The notes under the pieces are model-generated. The model did no database searches. It was not told the DNA's origin and saw only the letters and a program-made list of their open reading frames with translations. The translations under genes were made by a program, and so were the position numbers. From positions 1 to 64,000 of the forward strand of contig NZ_QANL01000001.1 of assembly GCF_003067705.1 (NCBI RefSeq): a DNA stretch of 64,000 nt. The letters run 5' to 3'. This DNA is from Planctomonas deserti. GTDB lineage: Bacteria > Actinomycetota > Actinomycetes > Actinomycetales > Microbacteriaceae. Of the stretch, positions 57,884 through 64,000 are shown in pieces. Each line of letters begins with the position of its first letter. Position 1 is the first letter of the stretch.

Positions 57884-58846
57884 CTAACCGAAGGCCTTGC
57901 GCAGCGCCGCCAGGGCCATCACGGAGTCCTCGATCGCGCCGCCCTCGTGCCCGTTGTACGGCCAGATGGTAATCTCCTTCGGCCCCGCGTACTCGTGGTA
58001 GGACGCGAAGACCGTTGACGGCGGGCAGATGCCGTCCATGAGCGCGACCGAGTACGAGATGGGCACCGTGGCCCGACGGGCGAAGTTGACCCCGTCGAAG
58101 TAGGACAGGGTGCGGAAGACCATGTCGGTCTTGTCCCGCTGCACGGCGAGGTACTGGCCGAGCTCGCGGTAGGGGTAGTGGTCGGTGATGGTGGACGCGC
58201 GCCGCATGTCGCTGAGGAACGGCACGAACGCCACGGCAGCCGTGAGGTCGTCGCGCAACCCGGCGACGGCGATGGTGATGGCCCCGCCCTGACTGCCGCC
58301 CACGACGGCGACGCGGTCCTGGTCCACCTGCGGGAAGGACTTAAGTGCGTCCACCGCGCGCACGGCATCGGTGAAGAGCCTGCGGTAGTAGTAGTCGCGC
58401 GGATCCTCGATGCCGCGGGTCATGACGCCGGAGTACGCCGGTCCGGACCCGCCGGGGTCCGGCGTCGACCCCTTGCGGTGGCCTGCGCCCTGGCCGCGGG
58501 AGTCCATGATGAGGTGCGCGTACCCCGCGGACGCCCAGACGAGGCTCTCCAGCGGATTGCCTCGGCCTCCCCCGTACCCGATGTACTCGACCACGCCGGG
58601 CAGCGGGCCGGTGGCGCCGGCGGGCAGCAGCAGCCACGCCCTGATGCGGTGCCCGCCGAAGCCCGAGAACGTGACGTCCCAGACGTCGATCGTGGAGAGG
58701 CCGCTCTCCCACGGCTCCGCCTGCACGTCGAGCGGGTGCTCCGCCGCCTCGGCCAGCGTGCTGCTCCAGAACTCGTCGAAGTCGGCGGGGTTCGGCACGT
58801 CGCTGCGATAGTTCCACAGGTCGGCCTCGGGCATGTCGGTGAACAC
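57884..58846 (-). CDS. CE7 family acetyl xylan esterase / cephalosporin C deacetylase
   Basis: The alpha/beta hydrolase (320 aa, the CE7 norm) has the nucleophile in VVGGSQGGAITIA, the RGQG oxyanion motif in DSRGQGAGHRKG and the histidine in NGHEGG. It removes acetyl groups from xylo-oligosaccharides or similar esters. No secretion signal is seen. I chose the GTG at 58846 (MFTDMPEADLWNYRS), which has GGAGA just upstream. Confidence 0.92.
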   Translation of the reverse strand: MFTDMPEADLWNYRSDVPNPADFDEFWSSTLAEAAEHPLDVQAEPWESGLSTIDVWDVTFSGFGGHRIRAWLLLPAGATGPLPGVVEYIGYGGGRGNPLESLVWASAGYAHLIMDSRGQGAGHRKGSTPDPGGSGPAYSGVMTRGIEDPRDYYYRRLFTDAVRAVDALKSFPQVDQDRVAVVGGSQGGAITIAVAGLRDDLTAAVAFVPFLSDMRRASTITDHYPYRELGQYLAVQRDKTDMVFRTLSYFDGVNFARRATVPISYSVALMDGICPPSTVFASYHEYAGPKEITIWPYNGHEGGAIEDSVMALAALRKAFG

Positions 58847-58979
58847 GGATCTCCTTCGATGGGTCTCGACTGCGGTCCGGCCGGGCCGGCCGCACGATGG
58901 GCACCGTCCAGTATCCCGGTGCGCGCGCAGGCATGCCGCGCCCGACATCCGTCCCCGCCGTCCGAGGCGGGCCCCGACG

Positions 58980-59921
58980 CTATTCCGAGACGCGATCGAG
59001 CAGCGCGAGCTGCTCCCGGGACAGGGTGAGCCCGACGGCCCGGATCTGCTCCTCGATGTGCTCGGCGGCGGCGGCGCGCACCACGGGGATCACGCCACCT
59101 CCCCGGGCGAGCAGCCACGCCAGGCTCACCGCGGCCAGGGGCGCGCCGACCTCGAGGGCGACACGCTCGACCGCGGCGAGGATGCGCTCTCCCCGCGCTC
59201 CGATGTGCTCCCGGGCGGCCGCGAACATCACCGAGGTCGGCACCTGGTCGCGCGAGCGCAGCACCCCGGCGAGATAGCCGCTGGCCAACGGCAGCCGGGC
59301 GAACACGGCGAGTCCGACCCGCTCGGCAACGGCGGCGAGCCCGCTCTCGTAGGCCGACCGGTGCACCAGGTTGTACTCCGTGAGGAGTCCGGACGGCGCG
59401 GGGATGCCGAGGCGCTCTGCCGTGGCCGCGAGCTCGGCGATCCGGCCGGCCTCGAAGCCCGCGACGGACAGGAAGCGGACCTTGCCCGCGACCCGCAACC
59501 GTTCAACGGCCCCGAGGCTGTCCTCGAACGGGGTTCCCGGGTGATCGCCGTCGAACGCGAGGAAGTCGATCCGGTCCGTACCGAGCCGGCGGAGTGACGC
59601 GTCCACCCCGCGCGTGATGGAACTCGGGGACAGGCCTGCGGCATCCGGGTGCCTGCCCACCTTGGTGGCGACGATCATGCCGTCACGGCACCCGCGCTCG
59701 CGCATCCAGGTGCCGAGCATCACCTCGCTGCGGCCGCCCGCGTAGTGGTCGGCGGTGGCCACGAGGCGCCCGCCTGCGGCGTGGAACGCGTCGAGCACGG
59801 CGGAGGTCTCCTCCGGTCCTGACGCCCAGCCGAAGATGCTGCCGTCGAGGGCGAGCGGGTACGAGACGAGTCCCGTACGCCCGAGCGGCAGCGACGCGCC
59901 GCCCCCATCGGCTGTGTTCAC
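58980..59921 (-). CDS. aldo/keto reductase
   Basis: A (beta/alpha)8 NADPH oxidoreductase of 313 aa. The catalytic Tyr is in TADHYAGGRSEVMLG, Lys in VATKVGRHPD, and His in FDGDHPGTP; the usual first Asp of DTADxYG appears as ATADHYA. Substrate unknown, resembling the L-fucose dehydrogenase-type group. The GTG is 6 nt after TATGCT (59928-59933). Confidence 0.88.
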   Translation of the reverse strand: MNTADGGGASLPLGRTGLVSYPLALDGSIFGWASGPEETSAVLDAFHAAGGRLVATADHYAGGRSEVMLGTWMRERGCRDGMIVATKVGRHPDAAGLSPSSITRGVDASLRRLGTDRIDFLAFDGDHPGTPFEDSLGAVERLRVAGKVRFLSVAGFEAGRIAELAATAERLGIPAPSGLLTEYNLVHRSAYESGLAAVAERVGLAVFARLPLASGYLAGVLRSRDQVPTSVMFAAAREHIGARGERILAAVERVALEVGAPLAAVSLAWLLARGGGVIPVVRAAAAEHIEEQIRAVGLTLSREQLALLDRVSE

Positions 59922-59927
59922 GCTTCG

Positions 59928-59933
59928 AGCATA
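59928..59933 (-). promoter_or_regulatory. -10 box TATGCT of the aldo/keto reductase gene
   Basis: TATGCT-CGAAGC-GTG, leaderless arrangement, in the 24-nt gap to the amidotransferase gene. Confidence 0.45.
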
Positions 59934-59945
59934 TGCGCGCGCCCC

Positions 59946-60680
59946 CTATGGGCGGGCGTATTCTCGCACGAATGCGGCCAGGACCTTGCCGGGCTCGGGG
60001 ACACTCACCCCCTCCACCGACTCGATGAGCGCGTGCATCTGGTCCGGCTGGAAGTAGCCGTAGTTGCGGTAGACGTGGATGCGGGTCACAATCCCGTCCA
60101 CGGTGAGCTCGGGGTGGAACTGGGTCGCGTAGACGTTGCGGCCGATCCGGAACGCCTGGACCGGGCAGTTCTCCCCCGTGGCGAGCAGCACGGCTCCGGG
60201 CGGAAGCTCGGTGCAGGCCTCCTTGTGCCCCACGAAGGCGTCGAACGACTCGGGCAGCGCCGAGAACAGCGGATCCTCGGCACCCTCGGGGGTGAGGGAC
60301 ACGCGGACCCGGCCGATGGGCTCCGACCATCGCCGGTCCACGACGCCCCGGAGGTGGGTGCCGAGGAGGCCGATGCCGTAGCAGGCGCCCAGGAACGGCC
60401 GGTCGCGGGCGAGGACGTCGTCGAGCAGCGGTCCGAGCTCGCGCTCGACCCTGCGCTGCGACTCGCTCTTCTCCTCCTCGGGGTCGCTCGTGGTGAACGG
60501 GCTGCCGCCGACGACGATGCCGGAGTAGTCGTCGAGGTCGAGAGCGGGCATGGGCACCGCCTCGAGGCGGACGCGGTGGAGCTCCGCCGGCTCGAGGCCG
60601 CCCGCCTCCAGGAAGGCGGCGTACTCGTTGTCCGCGGCCTCGTCCTCGGCGCGCGTCGCGAGCAACAGGAAGGGCTTCAT
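59946..60680 (-). CDS. class I glutamine amidotransferase (GATase domain protein)
   Basis: A stand-alone GuaA-like glutaminase fold of 244 aa: Cys in FLGACYGIGLLG, His-Glu in ATQFHPELTVDG. No synthetase domain. Similar proteins hydrolyse or transfer gamma-glutamyl amides, but the substrate is unknown. I prefer ATG 60680 (MKPFLLLATRAED), 6 nt after TAGCAT, over a GTG two codons earlier. Confidence 0.87.
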   Translation of the reverse strand: MKPFLLLATRAEDEAADNEYAAFLEAGGLEPAELHRVRLEAVPMPALDLDDYSGIVVGGSPFTTSDPEEEKSESQRRVERELGPLLDDVLARDRPFLGACYGIGLLGTHLRGVVDRRWSEPIGRVRVSLTPEGAEDPLFSALPESFDAFVGHKEACTELPPGAVLLATGENCPVQAFRIGRNVYATQFHPELTVDGIVTRIHVYRNYGYFQPDQMHALIESVEGVSVPEPGKVLAAFVREYARP

Positions 60681-60686
60681 CTCCAC

Positions 60687-60692
60687 ATGCTA
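60687..60692 (-). promoter_or_regulatory. -10 box TAGCAT of the class I amidotransferase gene
   Basis: TAGCAT-GTGGAG-ATG; same hexamer and spacing as dapB and dapF. Confidence 0.45.
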
Positions 60693-60709
60693 CGCAGCCG
60701 GGGAGCGCG

Positions 60710-60747
60710 ACGAAGCCCGCCCGCGACGGGTCGCGGACGGGCTTCGT
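60710..60747 (-). terminator. pnp terminator hairpin
   Basis: Eighteen-nt arms (ACGAAGCCCGCCCGCGAC and near-complement) with one mismatch and a GG loop, 29 nt beyond the pnp stop. Confidence 0.75.
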
Positions 60748-60776
60748 GTGGCGGGGTGGGACCACCCCGGGCTGGA

Positions 60777-63038
60777 TTACTCCGCGCCGACCTCGGCGGT
60801 GTCCGCGGTCGCCTCGGCGCCCTCGGCCTCGTCCATCACCGGGGCGAGCGACAGCTTTCCGCGGTCGTCCGTCTTGGTGATCTCGACCTGGATCTTCTGG
60901 CCGACGGACAGGACGTCCTCGACGTTCTCCACGCGCTTGCCACCGGCCAGCTTGCGGACCTCGCTGATGTGCAGCAGTCCGTCCTTGCCGGGGGTGAGCG
61001 ACACGAAGGCGCCGAACGACGCGAGCTTGACGACGGTTCCGAGGAACCGCTCGCCGACCTCGGGGTTGAGCGGGTTGGCGATCGCGTTCACCTGGGCGCG
61101 AGCAGCCTCAGCCGAGGGGCCGTCGACGGCGCCGATGTACACGGTGCCGTCCTCCTCGATGCTGATGTCCGCACCGGTCTCGTCCTGGATCGCGTTGATC
61201 GTCTTGCCCTTCGGGCCGATGAGCTCGCCGATCTTGTCGACGGGGATCTGCACCGAGATCACGCGGGGCGCGGTCGGGGCCATCTCGTCGGGGGCGTCGA
61301 TGGCGCTCGTCATGACGTTGAGGATCGCGGTGCGAGCCTCCTTCGCCTGCTTGAGCGCGCCGTCGAGCACCTGCGAGGGCAGGCCGTCGAGCTTGGTGTC
61401 GAGCTGGATCGCCGTGACGAACTCGCTCGTGCCGGCGACCTTGAAGTCCATGTCGCCGAGCGCGTCCTCGGCGCCCAGGATGTCGGTCAGCGCGGCGTAG
61501 CGCATCTGGCCGTCGACCCTGTCGGACACGAGGCCCATGGCGATGCCGGCGACCGGCGCGCGCAGCGGCACACCGGCGTTCAGCAGGGACAGGGTCGAGG
61601 CGCAGACGGAACCCATCGAAGTCGAGCCGTTGGAGCCGAGAGCCTCGGACACCTGACGGATCGCGTAGGGGAACTCCTCGCGCGACGGCAGCACGGGCAC
61701 GAGCGCACGCTCGGCGAGCGCTCCGTGGCCGATCTCGCGGCGCTTCGGGGTGCCGACGCGTCCCGTCTCACCGGTGGAGTAGGGCGGGAAGTTGTAGTAG
61801 TGCATGTAGCGCTTGCGCGTGACCGGGCTCAGCGAGTCGATCTGCTGCTCGAGCTTCAGCATGTTCAGCGTGGTGACGCCCAGGATCTGGGTCTCACCGC
61901 GCTGGAAGATGGCGGAGCCGTGCACGCGGGGGATGACGGCGACCTCGGCGTCGAGCGGGCGGATGTCCGCCAGCCCACGACCGTCGATGCGCACGCCCTC
62001 GCTGAGGATGCGACCGCGCACGACCACCTTGGTGACCGACTTGTACGCGGCGGACAGCTGCACGAGCACGGACGCGTCGACCGAACCGGCCTCGACGCGC
62101 TCGGTGATGGTCTGACGGACGCGGTCCTTGACCTGGTCGTCAGCGGCCTGGCGCTCCTGCTTGTCGGCGATCTGGTAGACCCGCACGAGCTCGTCGTAGG
62201 CGAGCTCCGCGACGACGTCGTAGGCCTCCTGCGAGTAGGGCGGGAAGACCGGGTAGTCGGCCGTGGGCTTCGCGGCCTGGCGGGCCAGGTCGGCCTGCGC
62301 CTCGACGAGCGACTTGAGGAACGGCTTGGCGGCCTCGAGGCCCTGCGCCACGACGGCCTCGTTCGGCTTGGTGGCACCGCCCTGGATGAGCGCCCAGGCA
62401 CCGTCGGTGGCCTCGGCCTCGACCATCATGATGGCGACGTCCTGCTCGCCGTTCTCGTCCGTGACGACGCGGCCGGCGACGACCATGTTGAACACGGCGT
62501 CCTCGAGCTGCGAGTGCTTGGGGAAGGCGACCCACTGGTCACCGATGAGGGCGACGCGCACGCCGGCGACGGGGCCGGAGAACGGAAGGCCGGACAGCTG
62601 CGTCGACGCGGACGCGGCGTTGATGGCGAGCACGTCGTAGAACTCGTCCGGCGCGATCGAGAGCACCGTGACGACGACCTGAACCTCGTTGCGGAGGCCG
62701 TCGACGAACGACGGACGCAGCGGCCGGTCGATGAGACGGCAGGTGAGGATCGCGTCGGTGGACGGGCGTCCCTCGCGACGGAAGAAGCTGCCGGGGATGC
62801 GACCCGCGGCGTACATGCGCTCCTCGACGTCGATCGTGAGCGGGAAGAAGTCGAAGTTGTCCTTCGGGTGCTTGCCGACGCTCGTGGCGCTCAGCAGCAT
62901 GGTGTCTTCGTCGAGGTAGGCGGCGACGGCGCCCTGCGCCTGCTGCGCCAGGCGACCGGCCTCGAAGCGGACGGTGCGCGTGCCGAACTTGCCGTTATCG
63001 ATGACGGCTTCGGCGAACTTGATCTCTGGACCCTCCAT
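60777..63038 (-). CDS. pnp: polyribonucleotide nucleotidyltransferase
   Basis: PNPase degrades RNA 3'-5' with phosphate and can add tails. Two RNase PH domains (the second with [24 protein letters not shown]), an all-alpha linker, KH ([21 protein letters not shown]) and S1 ([31 protein letters not shown]) are in order; 753 aa is normal. AAAGGAGAAAA precedes the ATG, below a leader of nearly 400 nt. Confidence 0.98.
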   Translation of the reverse strand: MEGPEIKFAEAVIDNGKFGTRTVRFEAGRLAQQAQGAVAAYLDEDTMLLSATSVGKHPKDNFDFFPLTIDVEERMYAAGRIPGSFFRREGRPSTDAILTCRLIDRPLRPSFVDGLRNEVQVVVTVLSIAPDEFYDVLAINAASASTQLSGLPFSGPVAGVRVALIGDQWVAFPKHSQLEDAVFNMVVAGRVVTDENGEQDVAIMMVEAEATDGAWALIQGGATKPNEAVVAQGLEAAKPFLKSLVEAQADLARQAAKPTADYPVFPPYSQEAYDVVAELAYDELVRVYQIADKQERQAADDQVKDRVRQTITERVEAGSVDASVLVQLSAAYKSVTKVVVRGRILSEGVRIDGRGLADIRPLDAEVAVIPRVHGSAIFQRGETQILGVTTLNMLKLEQQIDSLSPVTRKRYMHYYNFPPYSTGETGRVGTPKRREIGHGALAERALVPVLPSREEFPYAIRQVSEALGSNGSTSMGSVCASTLSLLNAGVPLRAPVAGIAMGLVSDRVDGQMRYAALTDILGAEDALGDMDFKVAGTSEFVTAIQLDTKLDGLPSQVLDGALKQAKEARTAILNVMTSAIDAPDEMAPTAPRVISVQIPVDKIGELIGPKGKTINAIQDETGADISIEEDGTVYIGAVDGPSAEAARAQVNAIANPLNPEVGERFLGTVVKLASFGAFVSLTPGKDGLLHISEVRKLAGGKRVENVEDVLSVGQKIQVEITKTDDRGKLSLAPVMDEAEGAEATADTAEVGAE

Positions 63039-63430
63039 GTGGGGGTTTTCTCCTTTGTTTAGTGTCGCAACCCCGTGTGGGCAGCGACAGTCGTCCAGGA
63101 GCAGGAGCGGGCAAGGCGATCCGGGCGCGCCTCGCGAATGCGGGGTCTACCGGGAAACGTGCGGCTCTGCGGGTGCTCTAGTGCACCGCGGGCGCATGTC
63201 TGGCCATTAGTAGAAATCCTCCGAGCGACTCGGAAAACCACCACCAACGACCAGCCTCCTGCCGGCCTGCTCCGTTGTTGCGTGTTCAGTTTGGCGATGC
63301 GATCCGGATCGCCCAGGGCGACATGGTTCGGATCCATCGAACGGGCGAACCCGCTTCCCGCCGGGCGGTGCGTCGTGCCGAGCGGGCCCGTGACACGGGA
63401 CTCCGTCGGCGCACCGGTTCACGGGCGTAC
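63039..63430 (-). promoter_or_regulatory. long pnp leader
   Basis: From a TAGAGT box (63438-63443) to the pnp ATG is about 390 nt. It contains a CCGAGTCGCTCGG hairpin, GC-rich stems and a nine-codon ORF. PNPase messages are autoregulated through the 5' UTR in other bacteria. rpsO, the usual upstream gene, is not encoded here. A 92-codon frame in the same stretch (63059-63337) does not look like a real protein. Confidence 0.45.
63178..63207 (-). CDS. candidate leader peptide MARHAPAVH in the pnp leader
   Basis: An ATG at 63207 preceded 9 nt upstream by GGAGGA (63217-63222) opens nine codons and ends in TAG at 63178. Its strong ribosome site in an otherwise noncoding leader suggests translation, perhaps controlling pnp. 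It could be chance. Confidence 0.3.
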   Translation of the reverse strand: MARHAPAVH

Positions 63431-63437
63431 GGTGCCG

Positions 63438-63443
63438 ACTCTA
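63438..63443 (-). promoter_or_regulatory. -10 box TAGAGT, candidate pnp promoter
   Basis: TAGAGT is the best -10 match in the region. No clear -35 is visible. Confidence 0.35.
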
Positions 63444-63537
63444 GCACGCGGCCCCTTTTCCTCCCCGGAAGGCCCGGCGGATTCCCGGGCTCGTCCATAT
63501 GCCGGTCCGCTCCCCCGCCTCCGCGGTGATCACTGCG

Positions 63538-63963
63538 TCAGCGGGTCTCGCCGATCAGCAGGTCGACGCGCAGGCCGGCCTTCGTCTTCACGATCGCCAC
63601 CGGGAGGCGGGTCTTGTTCTCCCGCTCCTGCCAGCGCACGAGGGCGGCCTCGACGGCGCCCTCCAGACCGCGCGGGACCTCGCCGACCACGGCGGTGGGC
63701 CGGCCGTCGGCGAACAGGCGCACGGGCATCGGCGCATCCACGCGCTCGTCCTCCTGGGTGCGGCGGGGGATGAAGGCCTCGGGACTCGACCGTCCGACGA
63801 TGCCGGCGATCACGTCCTGCGCCCCGTCGCTCTTGGCAAGGCGGATGGTCACCCGCGCGTTGCGCGGCTGGAGGTTGTAGTCGTAGTCGCTCAGCTTCCC
63901 GGAGCCCGCGTCGCTCTTCGGCGGGGCGTCGGGGTCGGCTGGGCGCTGGAACGGAAGTCGCAT
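63538..63963 (-). CDS. hypothetical protein
   Basis: The 141-residue product starts MRLPFQRPADPDAPPKSD. It is polar and charged, with no signal or membrane segment, and its body (YNLQPRNARVTIRLAKSDGAQDVIAGIVG ... RLPVAIVKTKAGLRVDLLIGE) looks like a small alpha/beta domain. I do not recognise a family. It is probably real because codon character and frame are good and no other gene fits. The region 63964-64000 beyond it is too short to interpret. Confidence 0.65.
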   Translation of the reverse strand: MRLPFQRPADPDAPPKSDAGSGKLSDYDYNLQPRNARVTIRLAKSDGAQDVIAGIVGRSSPEAFIPRRTQEDERVDAPMPVRLFADGRPTAVVGEVPRGLEGAVEAALVRWQERENKTRLPVAIVKTKAGLRVDLLIGETR

Positions 63964-64000
63964 GTGCCCATTCTGGCGGCTCGGGCCCCGGCCGCGGGAG

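Noticed and set aside
63059-63337. 92-codon minus frame upstream of pnp, considered as rpsO
   Set aside because: It lacks any S15 motif and contains the stem-rich pnp leader; no ribosome site or protein-like composition.

Overview
The window is high-G+C actinobacterial DNA. Gene order and protein character suggest the family Microbacteriaceae, but this is inferred from synteny and style because no rRNA sequence is inside the window. Two long conserved actinobacterial neighbourhoods are present, nearly all on the minus strand.

Positions 1-545 hold the promoter and leader of an rRNA operon that runs off the left edge. Next come argC-argJ-argB-argD (546-5095) and pheS-pheT (5239-8830). From 8831 to about 19925 an accessory block separates pheS from the RNA methyltransferase gene that usually lies next to it. 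The block holds an RpiR regulator, a class II amidotransferase, a glutamine-synthetase-like ligase, an APC permease, a class III aminotransferase, a FluG-type amidohydrolase and a polar amino acid ABC transporter. Together they look like an uncharacterised gamma-glutamylation route for using an amine or amino acid. The conserved order then resumes: tsnR-type methylase, rplT, rpmI, infC, DUF1844, sseB, hisA/priA, hisH, hisB, hisC, a LysM protein, then lexA.

From hflX (28982) to pnp (63038) the window follows the order also known around recA in Mycobacterium tuberculosis: hflX, dapF, miaA, miaB, recX, recA, DUF3046, clgR, cinA, pgsA, ftsK, rnj, dapA, thyX, dapB, M16 peptidase, pnp. Insertions in it include a MacAB-like exporter, a DUF559/AbiEi-type protein, a universal stress protein, a TIGR01777 epimerase, a TetR regulator, a CE7 esterase, an aldo/keto reductase and a class I amidotransferase. 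SOS boxes precede recA and lie between lexA and the LysM gene. dapA, dapB and dapF supply the diaminopimelate/lysine route.

The intergenic DNA is unusually rich in structure. There are REP-like palindromes in two covarying subtypes, an 80-bp palindrome family with a GACACGCCG core, a duplicated composite repeat at 22.8-23.5 kb, and mirrored arrays of a 12-bp motif (GAGCCTGTGTTG) upstream of the DUF559 gene. There is also a C-run hairpin cluster resembling actinobacterial 6C RNA at 57.67-57.77 kb, and a long pnp leader with a nine-codon ORF. Many genes start 6-7 nt after a TANNNT box, which suggests widespread leaderless initiation; I used this to choose several start codons. No tRNA, CRISPR array, integrase or transposase was seen.
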